Below are positions 11,690 through 23,652 of a stretch of DNA of 64,000 bases, piece by piece. The translations under genes and the position numbers were made by a program. The notes below the pieces were generated by a model. It saw nothing but the letters and a program-made list of their open reading frames with translations. It was not told the DNA's origin and made no database searches. Positions within the stretch are counted from its first letter, which is position 1, and the number at the start of each line of letters is the position of its first letter. The stretch is from Sipunculus nudus (taxonomy: Eukaryota; Annelida; Sipuncula; Golfingiida; Sipunculidae), in NCBI GenBank assembly GCA_026874595.1, contig CM049306.1, positions 79,016,142 through 79,080,141 of the forward strand, given 5' to 3'.

Positions 11690-12281
11690 TGTTGGGCCTA
11701 GACTTACATACTGGGAATTAACCAATGACGAACTCCGCGGGGCAAGAATGTATGTTGTCAGCAATCTTAGATACTACCGGCAGACTGGTTCCAACTCCAA
11801 TATGAGTTTATATTGAATATGAAACATTCAGTATATCGTATATCTATACATCCATCATTCAATTTTTTGTGCTACAACACATTCTTCAAAATTTTAAACT
11901 AGAAATAATTTAAGAAATTTATTACTCTTAAGGGATAATCAACAATGACCATGTGAGCGTCCATGACAACCGGTTTGAGCGTGCATGTTGGAGTTGGAAC
12001 CAGTCTACCGGTAAGTCAGGAGGTGCAACTTGAAGTACCTAAGATGGCGTTGTACGCCCGTCTCTATGCTTTGATGAGGGCCATAATAGAGCGGGGTACC
12101 ATTCTAGGACCCAGGCGTGATGTGAGCGCCCTCATCTGGGCAGCATGCTTTTTTTTTTTCTTTTTTTTTTTGATCTGATTGGACTGTTTCTAGCTATGGG
12201 TACTGACGTCACAGGGCAAGCGACCAGGGGTGATACATCTCTCCATGCAACAGCTGATAATGGAAGGATATATATAGCCAA
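11690..12281 (+). pseudogene. Ankyrin exon 1, broken copy A
   Basis: Aligned with the intact exon of copy B (29,374-29,852). The 5' block keeps an acceptor (CCTCCAAAACAG|GACC), but an in-frame TAG follows within seven codons. The middle is replaced by an inverted-repeat insert (11,775-12,012) plus unrelated sequence to about 12,105. The 3' part still reads as an ankyrin repeat (LAMGTDVTGQATRGD, then LHATADNGRI). A T-rich run at 12,150-12,171 breaks the repeat before it. The donor GTAAGA has become TAAGAC by loss of the G, so normal splicing to exon 2 is lost. Confidence 0.8.
11775..12012. mobile_element. Insert with 29-bp terminal inverted repeats inside ankyrin exon 1 of copy A
   Basis: The left arm at 11,775-11,803 includes ACCGGCAGACTGGTTCCAAC, and the right arm at 11,984-12,012 is its reverse complement with about two mismatches. 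The B copy has no such arms at the matching place. Size (about 238 bp) and structure fit a MITE-like non-autonomous DNA element. No transposase is encoded. A clear target-site duplication was not found. Confidence 0.6.
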
Positions 12282-13551
12282 TAAGACAATTTTTTTTGTT
12301 GTAAACAGGATTTTAACCGTTTATTCCTCTGTTAAATAACTAGGTGTTTTATAAGTAAAATCGATATTAAATACAAGCTTCCATATATTTGTTAACGATA
12401 AATTAATTACAACTTGCATCTGCCTATCCACAGTATATCAACAAATGTGTATCAATAAAAGCAAATGTAGCTAAAAAATACCAGATAACCATCTTTCCGA
12501 TGAAGTTTCTTGTTAGAATGCACATTTCGTCCGGGTTTATATCAAATCAAGTAATATAAAATCCCTTCGCAAATTCTCGGATATATGCTGGTTGTAAAGA
12601 ATTTATCCTATCCTGCCATACATCATGCCAATAATTTTTTTTATTTGAAAAGTCGTTTTATAAGAGTTCATCCTCTTTCAGTGTTGTTTTGTGAAAATCC
12701 CAATATCTGTAGGGTTTTATTTAGTCTGATCTAAAATATTGTATATACAAAAGTAAAGGCCCCCCCCCGGGAGTACCTGCAACTATAAAAGTATCACTTA
12801 AAGGGAGACAAAAGTGATTATAATCGTTCAATGAATAAAGCCTGATGCCTAAAACGATTAACTTCTCAAACGAAAGAGATATTATTATGTTTTTTTCACC
12901 ATTCCAGTTAAATATTTTGACAAATGGGTTCAATATAACATTATATCATTATTACAAGTATAACAGATTCAGATATATTTTGTGAAGTATTTAAAACCTG
13001 AAACGTTTGATAATGATTTAAAAGATTGCCATCAAGGACTATGAGGAATGGTTCTATTTAATAAAACACTACTAAACAATAATTCTAATATGAAACTTAA
13101 AACAAGTCTATATATTCAATTGCCCAAAGCAATGAACTGTAGCCGACAGTGTTCAGTGCTTGGGGAGAAACACCATAATTTTGCAAATCCAAAAGACATC
13201 AATAAGAGAGATTCACAATTACCACAAATGTTATGTTCAGCGCTTTACAATAGGCTTTCGGTTCCACGTGTACATGTTGTTACATTTGTCAAGCATACGT
13301 AAACTCGGCTGATGAAGCTGGATGATTCACACTAATGTTGACGTTGACGCACAAGGTAATCAGCAAGAAGACATATTTATACTCCAAGCATAAAAAATAC
13401 ACCGAACGACTAGGAAGCCTTTCAGCTTGGTTTAATCATGATAATAAACTGCAAGGGAGGAATAATAAATCATTGCAACATAGCTTTAGTAAGATCATTT
13501 ATCATCTATACCGCTGTTTTTATTTTGTTCCACTCTCCCTTTCTCTCTGTC

Positions 13552-13609
<58 letters not shown>

Positions 13610-14193
13610 TACATATATACATATATATATATATTATGTGTTTCATATAGAATAACTATGGGATACATACATTGCATGGCTCAAACTCAGGGAATATTAT
13701 TATCATTCACGATTTATACATGCAACCTTCATCTGATTAATTTATTTGCTAGTATTCATTTAAAGCACAATAAGGGTTCCAAATTAAAACCTTGGATACT
13801 AGTACCACGATAGAATTGATCAATGCAGAGCTGGATCTTTAGCTGTTATTTGTATATAACCAAAAATGTGCAACTCAAAAGAAAGGGTCCATCCTTGATT
13901 AATTTAATCAAACAACGTAATGTAATAGTCCATTTAAATAGCATTAATTCCGCCTGATAGTTGTGGTAGGCTTTTTGAGCAAAATGAGGGCATTTTATTT
14001 GCTATTGCTGACATCTAGCCGATGGTTTCCTAATTAGCCGATGCGTAAAATATGATGTAAATCCGCTGGACTGCATAAATTTTCTAAAGTATGTTTTACT
14101 TCAGATAATGCACACACATCAACGAAGAATACATAACCTTTGATGGCGACTCTGTATAAAACTAGAATACGGGTAGTCGACAAGCGACTGCGT
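12282..14193 (+). other. Intron-like sequence of copy A between ankyrin exons 1 and 2, first part
   Basis: AT-rich with no gene. The block at 13,340-13,430 (TACTCCAAGCATAAAAAATACACCG, then AGGAAGCCT) is paralogous to intron 1 of copy B near 33,120-33,180 and to the reverse strand of copy C near 42,050-42,110. It therefore belongs to the same intron. A C9 run at 12,761-12,769 and a (CT)n tract are embedded. Confidence 0.55.
13553..13634. repeat. (CT)n tract followed by (TA)n
   Basis: An almost pure CT tract to about 13,605 followed by CATATATACATATATA. The frames on both strands here are repeat artefacts. Confidence 0.95.
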
Positions 14194-15067
14194 GTATCCG
14201 CCGAAATCATAGTGGAACGGGTGAAGTGGGGCATGGGTTGAGTGGCAAGGGGAAATAGAGTGAGGTGTGTTGCATATTAGCATGGATGTCTGCAGCAGAA
14301 ATGTGTATGTAGGTTGCGCCACCTACCACAAATCCAGAAAGCCGTCCAGGATGTATAAACCTGTAAAAGTTTAGGCAGTTATGTCAAACCAAAACAGAGA
14401 TATGAGTGATTTTAGCCCACGGCAGACAAACAGACGGACGCTGTGCAAAAATGGTCGCAGGTGGCCCCTCCAGTTTTGTGTATGATAAAGAACTATGTGA
14501 GATCTATAACATGCAAAATTTTGGCCCAATCGGTCAAACGGTTCCCGAGATATGAGCTTGGATGTCTGCAGCGTGAACGTGAATGTAGGTGGAGCCACCT
14601 GTCATATAATCAAGAAAGCTATCCAGGATGTATACGCATGCCGAATAAAATCAAGAAAGCTATCCAGGATGTATACGCATGCCGAATTTCAGGTGAATTA
14701 GCCAAACCACTGCAGAGATATGAGTAATTTTAACCCAAGTCAGAGAAACAGATGGACACTGTGCAAACATGGTTGCAGGTTGCGCCACCATTTTTGTGTA
14801 TGTTATAAAGCTAAACAAGGGCTACATTTGTACAAAAAATGTTAGTTTATGTATGGAAACAGACGCACAAATGGACGCTGGGAAGAGAGGAAAGGTCAGA
14901 GGTCAAAACAAAATCGGGGCTCAGCAGTTCACATGTGACCCGAACATAATCCCGGGTTTCGTACAATTCCGCCCAGCGGTTACGGAGAAGTTCTCCGGAC
15001 ACCAACGCGGCGGCCGCGGCGCTGGGCTGAAAACATAGTATCCGCAAAACTCTGTTTTGGCGGATAC
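14194..15067. mobile_element. Interspersed element with GTATCCGCC/GGCGGATAC ends and internal repeats
   Basis: About 874 bp in the copy A intron, visibly less AT-rich than its flanks. GTATCCGCC at 14,194-14,202 and GGCGGATAC at 15,059-15,067 form short inverted ends, and the right end is itself a hairpin (15,038-15,067). Inside are two diverged units about 276-320 bp apart. Each holds GGATGTCTGCAGC, a GCCACCT block, GAGATATGAG, GGACnCTGTGCAAA and a GGTnGC block. A 39-bp exact direct repeat lies at 14,608-14,646 and 14,649-14,687. The open frames at 14,443-15,047 share no protein motif. It is probably a non-autonomous DNA element or satellite-like repeat. Confidence 0.55.
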
Positions 15068-15235
15068 AATAAAGGGTCCCTGCCCTTCAGGGTACTTCTA
15101 AAACGAATAAGGCGCCTGAGAGGTGGTTCCGGATTGCCTGTTCAGTTTGAGCGCCTCATCTTATCCTTTTTACAGTTCTTAACACTTTTGATTTCATTCG
15201 TGACGCTGTAGATACACTGTCTCCACATTTTATAG

Positions 15236-15459
15236 GTTGCTTCTCGAACAAGGAGCAAGTCCTCACACGCAGACGGCTCAAGGGGACACGCCCTGTCATC
15301 TGGCGGCGTCTTGTAGCCATCTTGACACTGTGAAATTACTGGTTAATTCGGGCGCAGATATATTTGTGAGAAATCAACGGTGCAAAAACGTTAGCGGGAA
15401 GGCCAAATTACAAGGACGCAGACGAATCACACATTGGTTAAAACGACGCGACCGAGAAG
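15236..15459 (+). pseudogene. Ankyrin exon 2, copy A (open frame and splice sites retained)
   Basis: The exon is 224 nt, exactly as in copy B. It has the acceptor CCACATTTTATAG|G and the donor GAGAAG|GTAACC. The phase-2 entry frame is fully open and encodes two repeats: LLLEQGASPHTQTAQG, then DTPCHLAASCSHLDTVKLLV with NSGADIFVRNQRC. The last part (KLQGRRRITHWLKRR) has lost several consensus residues found in B. Exon 1 of A cannot splice to it because its donor is lost, so the gene copy is probably dead. A transcript starting elsewhere could still use this exon. Confidence 0.8.
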
Positions 15460-16270
15460 GTAACCAAATATTTTCTTTCAAATTAGCAATTTGCATCAAT
15501 ACTTAAATTTGAGCCACTTGGGAGGTATTGATCTTCTGAAGCCTAGGTGTCTCTAAGTATGTTAATTTCTTATTTGAATATGAATACAGTTAATGTTGTT
15601 TTATCTTGGGAGAACACGTTCTAGCAAAAACATACAATATATGCTTTCCTAAACGCATCATGGTTACACTTATATAATTACTAATGGGGTAAATACAGGC
15701 CGTGCTTTTTGACACCATTTGTGGATTTAATTAAACGTGACAAAATAATCCCTTTGTTTGCTTGGCGAATTGTGAATTTGCGTTTTAATGTGTATTGGAT
15801 GAAATGAGGATAAAATGATTATGAATGATTTTGCGGCTTCAAACTATTCCAATTCCTTTTTTTTTAACTTGAATAAAATAATTTTTTTCTTCTATTTTTA
15901 TTTAATATTTCTATTGAAAACGCATATCAAATCGTGCTGTGGCAATTAAACTACGTTTGATTATTATTATATAATCTTTTGTGTTGCTGGCAATTTTTTT
16001 TTTTTCATTTCGTCAAATATTTTGCCTACCATATTTGTGTAAATAGGAGTATGGAACACGGGTTGGCTAACTTGAATACAAAGGATTTGTTTTGTTATAT
16101 TCTTTTGGAGAGCAAACATCTTCTCTCAAATTTTTGCAAACATATTCATTCGAATTTTTTAGTTTGCATTTCTCATTAATTACTTATCGGAGTTATGAAC
16201 TCAAGTGGTTTGAAACCTGTCTTTTCATGTAATTAAACACCATTTTCTAATAATTTATTTTCTTTTCCAG
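15460..16270 (+). other. Intron-like sequence between ankyrin exons 2 and 3 of copy A
   Basis: AT-rich with homopolymer runs and no gene. The 66-codon frame at 15,979-16,179 begins at a non-ATG codon, follows a T run, and has no paralog support. Confidence 0.55.
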
Positions 16271-16330
16271 ATTATATGTTATACCAAGAAGTATTTATAT
16301 TAGAACCACATGGTTTTCTGAAAAGAAGAA
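16271..16330 (+). pseudogene. Remnant of terminal exon 3, copy A
   Basis: TTTTCCAG|ATTATATGTTATACCAAGAA aligns with TTTTCTAG|ATGATTTGATATACGAAGAA at 35,130-35,157, keeping the acceptor. Similarity fades after about 50 nt and the frame closes soon after, so the distinctive C-terminus of copy B is missing here. Confidence 0.55.
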
Positions 16331-17944
16331 CCCAATAAGAAGATCAGAAGGAGCTCAATTGATTTGATTTTGATCAGGAAATAAAATCATTATGCCACGA
16401 TAGTTCAATGAGCGGAGGTGTTCAATGAGTAGGGAGTGACTGACCCCTTGCGTTTTGAACTTAATGCGTAAAACTGATTACGATCACCAGGAAATATAGT
16501 TTATTGTTACAAATATGGCCTGTCCAGGTTGTATTGTCATATAGATGAAAAATTAGGTTTTGGCCAAGGTATTTCATTTTCCGTGGAAATCGGAACATGG
16601 AAGTTTCAGCATATTGCCCTATAACTATATTGACAAAAGTTAATACATACAGAATCCAAAGAGCTTACAATAACTGTAAAGCAGTTTAGGAAAGTAAGGG
16701 TTAAACAGATGTATATGCTCTACCTCCTTGTATTTTGCAAGATTAATTCAGTTAAAGTTGAATTAGAGTTGTATAAGATCTCGGAAAAACTAAATTTCGT
16801 GATCCATTGTGCAAGCAACCTAAGTATGTTTTCTTTATGTTCAAAAGTTTGTTAGTTTTGATAATTTTGTCATATGAATATAAATAGAATCGATAATTCG
16901 ATTGGGAAAATACTGTATATTTATCATTTTATATATAAATTTTTGGGGAAATATGATGGACCCAAACATTTACTGTCAATCATCTCCGACGAGCGGGGCC
17001 ATTGAAGTCCGAAAGGTCAATTGATCTAAAATACTAATGCAATAATTTACTGCATAATTATTAACAGTCCCAAGTAATCTTTCTGTTTGGTATAGGATCG
17101 AATACTATCTTTGACACAGTAGAGGGATATTACCATGATTTTACTTCTTTTGATATATGTTACAGAAATAAGTGTATACGATTTTTATGCATTATATATT
17201 TTTTGACAGTTGGGATAGGATAAGCTGACACTTCTGTGCAAATTTAATGATAATAGCTTTTGATGAGTTCGTGTCATATTTTATATTCCAACATATATTC
17301 TAATCTTTTAATATATGTCCAATATATTCGTTTTAAGAAAACGAACGGAATATTAAATACATGGGAGTATCTGTTCAGAGCACTTGTTAATATTTAAACA
17401 TATCCTGAAATATTTTATATATGACATATACATTATTTTGATAGAAACAGGAAATTGGGACCTTATGTGAATAATATATTTAAAGATATGATTATATGTT
17501 GCTGTTAAAAATAAATCCCAGTTATTTGAACTGTTATCTGTATTCCGATTGCAGTGAGCAAAGATCTACATGAAGTGAATGCGTTTTAGGTATGTGTTTA
17601 ATAAAGAGTATATATGAACCGGATGAAAGCAATATCAAGCATTTACTTATGTAAGGAAATAACTTGAATTTATTGTAACGCACTGAATCAAAAGTTTTTG
17701 TCAAAGACATGAAATAATTTACTCTTAAAGAAAGTGGGATTCCGATTCTCCTCCTTTTCCCTTATTGAACTGCCAATTTAGCATTGCAAATCAAAGAACT
17801 CATTTCCAAAATACTGATTCCAACTCAATTGATCCCTATTGTCTTTACTAGAATGCTTCGCTAAAAAAAGTGCCATTTATTTCCCACAGAAACAAGGTCC
17901 CTTGGTCTAAAAAAAATAATTGAAATTAGTGTACTAATACATAA
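16331..17944. other. Non-coding sequence between copies A and B
   Basis: AT-rich DNA without open frames of note, without recognised repeats and without similarity to other parts of the window that I could see. Confidence 0.6.
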
Positions 17945-20190
17945 TATTATAAAATAAAAAAGTATTTATACATATATATAAGATGATATAGGGATATATA
18001 ATATATAAGGTAAGTGTATAAATTATATAATTCAGTATATAATTTCTATAATACTAGAAGAAAAAATGCAGACATTAACATTTGACTTTTTCATGAAACT
18101 CCGTTTCCTGAAAGGTTCAGTAAAAGCACAAAGTGGACGGAAAGCTCATTTTGCTGGGTTTGCTTGAAGTGTTCGGTCACAGAGTTCACCAAGTACAAAT
18201 ATTTCAAAATACCAAGCTAGGACAGTGAACTCTCTAGATTTTTCTTTTACATTAATGAAGTCTTATCAAAACACTTCCAAGGAATAGTATAAAAAATATC
18301 AATATTGATGTTTCTATAAAAAGCTACATGTCGTGACCTTCCCTAGATCTTAAACAAATTAATGTTTCAGGAACAGAGGTTATCAGTAAAGCTTCAGGGA
18401 AAAGACTGTATGACCAAGGTCCATTGTACATCGTATTTCTTAGTGTGATAAGGAACGTTGTAGTATTGTGTCTGTGACTTCCTATTACAGTACATTACTT
18501 GTGGACAAATCTGTCGACATGGCTGCCTTATGCAAAGCTAGTCATTAACCAAAAATAGATAAATACATTTTTTTATGAATCCTGGCCAGGATTACGTATT
18601 ACTTAACGTTCGCACACCCATACATGTGTGCATGTTTCCTTATGGTATTATTATGGTATAGTTACTGCTAGATGCTTATATTGATATAGCTTAAAATTCA
18701 GTTAAGTTCGTTCTAAATCAGCTATGCCTGGTCCTTTCTTCCACAGAATCCCAATATTCCCTCATGAACGTGTGTGAAGCTATGTCGGGTTTGCCTATTA
18801 AGCTTCCCAATTCAAATGTTGCCACCCTTTTCAAATGTTTAGTGTATATAAATAACGTTGAAAATACTTTTGTCCTAGTAATAAGGAATTCAGTAATTGC
18901 CCATTTTTAAATAGCAATCGGTCGTGCAGTTTTTCACCAATTTCGTATATAAATAGCCATCCTGATTCGTTCGAGCCCACCGTCACCAGATTTGGTATAT
19001 GATTTGCGGATGGTGATGAGAGACTGTCAAGAAACAACTTTAAACATGGTTCCAATGATAACAGTTTCTTCAAATAATGTATTCGCTATAAGTCATGTAT
19101 TTATGAATGTGTATAATAGCCCTGTAAAACTGACCCGGTACTTGAGTTAGCCGTAATATCCGAATAGGTAATTCTTATTTTGGACCCGGACTCTCTGTAA
19201 AAAATGTAAACTGCCGCTTGTATTGACGTCTGGTAAATTAACCTCATATCCTAGCGGTATTCTATAAATCCGACATATTTCTTGCGACAACCTCGTTTTA
19301 GTTAACCTAAAATGGCAGGCCCCTTGAACGGTTTTAATTTTTTTTTCATCACGACATGACAATACGACGGGAAAATACTTCAGGTACAGTCTCAAGGTGG
19401 TTATATATCTGCTGAGCGAGTCATTGAACCCTTAGTTATCAAGTAGAAAACGGAGGAACGCTCTTCGGAAGACGACGCCTTCATCCGCTGATGAAAGTAG
19501 GAAGACTCGATGACTTTGTGATGTATTAATGTAACTATTTTGATCACGCCTGTGAATATGATTTACTTGTTTCAATTCAGATGACACATTTTACCACAGC
19601 ATTCAGTTTTAACAACCAGCTAATAGACCAACGTCATAAGTCACAAACGCCGGTTACGTCAAGGTAACGAACTGATTTGCCAGTACTTATTGAGTCTCCA
19701 CCTGTTTCATTTTAAGTGTATGTCATCTACCTTTAAGACAATTTCTGGCATAATAATTACGGAATAAAGCATATACGTTTCTTGCATACATTTCCTTCTT
19801 TGACTTTTTGACACTTCTTTCGGTCGACCGCGCCATCGTCAGGATAGGTTTATAAATCCGATCCATCGCGGAGTGGTACTTCGCATGGCCAGGAAATATA
19901 AAACGTGGGATCTCTGGTAATGTATCCAACTGATTGTACATAAGGAAAGGTTAATCACTTTTTTTTTTTGTGATAAGTAACATGAATCCAGCATACCTTT
20001 GTTTCACGAGTCTGGCTGAAGCAATCAAGTTACACAATGCACAAAATTACAAGCAGACCCACAGTGAGTTCCAAATGCCCTAATTTTTGTGTAATATGAG
20101 AGTAATACTTCCATATACGAGTTACAAAATGGGAAAACATAACCTCCTTTGCCAAGGTAGTAAACAAACCTGATGGTCCTGTACCATAGT
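17945..20190 (+). repeat. Copy B, 5' segment of the duplicated unit
   Basis: The paralog of 725-3044. The AT-rich start (AAGATGATAT...GTAAGTGTATAAATTATATAA) matches 752-820, and the 18,093-18,237 block matches 870-1015. Relative to A it contains about 100 extra bp near 18,418-18,517. It lacks the SINE-like block found in A. Confidence 0.75.
18749..18910 (+). pseudogene. Exon-like N-terminal segment, copy B
   Basis: A 53-codon open stretch follows the acceptor-like CTTTCTTCCACAG (to 18,746). It aligns in the same frame with 1496-1624 of copy A: NVCEAMSGLPIKLPNSNVAT against NLYDVTSGLTMQLPNPNVAT. The differences include several Ser, Asn and hydrophobic swaps without stops. It reads to TAA at 18,908 with no clear donor. 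Whether it is a living exon, its partner exons and its function are unknown. Confidence 0.35.
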
Positions 20191-20194
20191 TGGC

Positions 20195-20965
20195 TTTGTC
20201 ACCAGGACTGTCTTCTTACAGGTATTGCCCTGTTACAGGGATGGTCATGTTAACGGGAGTGGTCTCATGGATGATCCAGTTACTGGGTGTACTTTTTATT
20301 GTAATGGTTGTATTACAGGGGTCGAGTTACCGGGTTGATCGTGTTACCGCTTTGGTCGTTTTATTGGGTTGGTCGTGGTTGTGCTACCATATCCGTTTTG
20401 TATTAGTTAAGTTTATATAGTTTAGATAGGCAGGTTTTTAACGAAGTCATGAGGAAAATAATATTTTGAGGTTTTTCAATAACTTTGACCTAGACCTTCG
20501 ACCGATATTTACCAAAAACAAGAGTGTTCTAAGACTGTTTTATTTAATATCAACTGTATAACCTTGAAAGCGATTGATTGAAAATTGTTACCTTTAGAGC
20601 GAGGACAGACAAACAGTAAAACAGACAAACATACAGAACTGACCAATATGCTGGGCGAATCTTTGATTCCGACAAGCAAAAAAATAAAAAAGGATGGTCG
20701 GGAAACCGGGAAGGGTTGGTTGATTTGGATGCGCGTGATATGAGGGTTGGCTATGTTACTGGACTCATTGTGTCATAGGAGGTGTTTTTCCGGAATATCC
20801 ATACTTTCGGAATAGTCGCGGTACCGGGTTTATCGAGTTTCCAGGGTGGTCGTGTTAGCGGGTTGGTTGTGTGGAACGGCTCTGTTTACTTGGAGGTCTT
20901 ATTGTCGGGGTGGTGTTATCATCCTCACCGGGATGATAATGTTGGTCATGTTATTATGTCTGGCA
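20195..20965 (+). repeat. 17-bp-period minisatellite, copy B (split by an insert)
   Basis: Units such as TTACAGGGATGGTCATGTTA, GAGTTACCGGGTTGATCGTG and GTTAGCGGGTTGGTTGTG occur at 20,215-20,400 and again at 20,700-20,965. It lies at the same relative place as 3045-3860 in copy A. The open frames at 20,190-20,420 and 20,782-20,973 are repeat read-through. Confidence 0.8.
20401..20697. mobile_element. Insert interrupting the copy B minisatellite
   Basis: About 300 bp of unrelated sequence splits the array. It contains TTTGACCTAGACCTTCGACC, AACCTTGAAAGCGATTGATT and an A/C-rich tail of GACAGACAAACAG-like units. Such GACAGA-rich tails are common in invertebrate dispersed repeats. No inverted ends or target duplication were identified. 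Confidence 0.45.
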
Positions 20966-22249
20966 AGCTGTAATATGGTAGGACCAGGGAAACGCATAAC
21001 ATGATGGTCATATCAGAGAAGTGACCAGTTACTGTTTACATTTACATTTATATGTGTCCTCGGTTATACTTGCACAATCAATCCATAAAGTCACCAACCC
21101 ACACGAATGTATAAAGAATGCTTATGTAGATCTGTCTTATGCTAACATTTTAACATCTGATGTGATACCCCAAGTGTCTGATATTCACAAGACAAACTAC
21201 CGGCAATTTATTCCGGTTACTAATCCTCCTAACTGCAGGACCACCAACAGCGGTACTAATACTCATCCAGCCTAACGTCCTTGACTTGTAGTGTGCTTGC
21301 TTCCTGGTTAACCGGAGTCTTGTTATCTCAGATTACTGACACCTGTGTTTGCATTCAAATGTCATGATTATATGTATGTGTATATCATGTGTATATGCGT
21401 ATTTGTGTGGCGGTTGGTATCGTGTGCCACTTGGTGTGTATGTATATGTAAGTGTTCAACCGTGTGTGTTATTTACCCAATATCGAATAACTAATAAATG
21501 ATTTTAAGACAATTCAGATGAAGGTTACATACATCAAGATTCTGTAACATAATAGTTTAATAATATACTCTATTAAATGTTATTCTACTTGTTTCTTTCA
21601 ACTGGTTTACATTTTCTTAAATGTCATACCGTTTGGGACCAATCTAGAGAAATACTATTGAATCATACCTAATCTTCACAAGCAGGGATTCCACGAATTT
21701 TGAGTCAATCAACTACATATTTAAAATAATCGTATTTTAAGTTCCTTATGTTTTTCCTCTTCACACATTACACAAACAAATTACAATTACACTGTATTCA
21801 AGCATTAAAATTACTTTTGATTACTGAGACTAAGATTATTTTCATTCAGACTGATACATGTTTACTTCTATAACAACAAATAGGAAGTCAGGAAAATAGC
21901 ATAATCGCCATAAAAATGGAAGATATATTTATTTTATCTCAATGTCATCACAACATGGTTACTCCCATCCCTGTCGGTATCAATTATTTTGTCTTTGTCT
22001 GCTGCATTTGTGTTTTTGTATTACTATACCTCTTGAATGAGGTTTTTGTTCTGCTAGTTGGTTGGTTTGTTGATTGAATTGTTGGTCTGCCTAAAGCAAC
22101 TTTTGTTCTTAAATGTATTGTGGGTTTTAATGAAACTCTCAGGTCAGTTTCGGTAACAATCCGATGGCACATTACATTGTAGAGGACTTGATCACGATAA
22201 AATACTTTTTTTTATTTAAACATATTATTTCCATAACGAGACGGGGCCA

Positions 22250-22790
22250 ATTCGTTGCTGCCGATGGTTAGACTGTCATCGTTTTCCGTTAATATGTGTC
22301 GTCAGACAGCAACAGGGTAAGTGAACCGTGAGACAGTTTGGGTTTATACACTACCGTAACAATCCCATATGCAGTCCAAAGTTTGATTAGATTGCGTTCT
22401 CTGACTGTATTTTGTTAAAACTATAGAGGACCTAATATGCGTACTTCCATGTAATAATCGAAGAGATGACGAATCGCTCAAGACGGACGCAATAAAATTA
22501 ACCAATAAACAAACACTGGTATGGGTTATCAGAAAAAAATCAAACAATTAACAGATAAGCATGTAACATTTCGTTTCCAGTAACTAAATAATGTGTTATC
22601 AAACAATTCCCAAAATCCCCCTATGCCAGATAAACCTTTAAGCCTACATTCTGAAAAGCTTTCTGCATATGTTTAAATAGAGCACCAGGGCACACAGTAA
22701 AACCAAATACGACGTTATCTTACGTCAAAGTTTTGGTTACTGATGGGTATCGTTTCACTATCTGAACAAGTCAGACCTGAAGCTCCAAGA
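22250..22790 (+). pseudogene. Degenerate Ig-like exon region, B-M1
   Basis: Aligned to A-M2 and B-M2. A donor-like CAACAGG|GTAAGTG near 22,310-22,322 is shared with B-M2 (CACAGA|GTAAGTG near 25,918), which hints at a real exon boundary after the first strand block. The later block TCTTACGTCAAAGTTTTGGTTACTGATGGG (22,718-22,747) is well conserved. Several stops interrupt the frame. Confidence 0.3.
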
Positions 22791-23344
22791 TGCGGGTGTC
22801 ACCACAGTACTAAATAAACAGAGAAGGGAAAAAAACATACACATGTTTAAACCGTCTGCAGCCAACGCCCGTAAATTCTCAGAAAAGGTTTAAATAGTTT
22901 TTTCTTAATAATGCTCCGATGACTGAACACGATTTAGTATTAAGGAAATATAAAAACATCTCGTAACCTACAATGCATTTGACTCTATGCTACTGATAAT
23001 TAAATTCCCCTGTCCTATATATTATGAGAAAAGTAAGGACAATGTGGCTATAGGCAAGTTAAGAAAAAGTAACCAAGGATGGTAATTAAAATGAATCCTC
23101 TGCAGATTAAGAGCCAGGAAACGGCCATCAATTCTGATAAATATTTAAATTATCTAGGTCAGCAAAATTTTATTTTAACAATCATGCATACATCAGTGAG
23201 GACGACTTATTTAAACGAGTCAGACTATCGGGTTTTCAACTAATTGTTAATTGTGTTGATATAATTATTTATGATCAAATATATCCCCGTCATATATTAA
23301 ATTATATATATAGATAAATGAATACAAATATTTATAAATATATA

Positions 23345-23480
23345 CATATAATGGTATAGCCGTGTTAGTCTGTAGTCGAAATAAAGGTAAAGAGTAAGAG
23401 TGACGCCTGTAGATAGACTGTAGACTGTTTTAATAAATAATTTAGTCTATGTAAAAGGCGGCGTCAATCTTACTCATATA
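23345..23480. repeat. Interspersed repeat end with inverted GTGACGCC / TTAGTCTATGTAAAAGGC arms
   Basis: TGGTATAGCCGTGTTAGTCT near 23,352 is followed by AAGAGTGACGCC (23,388-23,400). The near-reverse complement TTAGTCTATGTAAAAGGCGGCGTC lies at 23,443-23,466. The same motif occurs at 6710-6729 (copy A) and on the - strand near 51,870-51,897 (copy D). It is therefore an old insert inherited with the unit. Confidence 0.5.
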
Positions 23481-23498
23481 TAAAAAAATAATATAACA

Positions 23499-23652
23499 GG
23501 CAAACTGTGTAATAAGGCATTACGTGAAATGTCTGAAAATTTCAGGCATTGCTCGAAATAAATGATTCACTCAGGCATGTCATGAAATGACTAAAGTTTC
23601 CATACATTACGTGCAATGACTGAAAGGTGGAGATCATTATTCACAATTTGCC
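23499..23652. mobile_element. Palindromic MITE-like element in B-M1
   Basis: The 154-bp block begins GGCAAACTGTGTAATAAGG and ends with the near-reverse complement TCATTATTCACAATTTGCC. Inside, CATTACGTGAAATGTCTGAAA and CATTACGTGCAATGACTGAAA form an imperfect direct pair. It lies in a stretch of B-M1 with no counterpart in A-M1. No coding capacity. Confidence 0.6.

Noticed and set aside
14443-15047. Open frames of 66-94 codons in a GC-balanced block
   Set aside because: They lie in a repeat element with internal direct repeats and show no protein motif.
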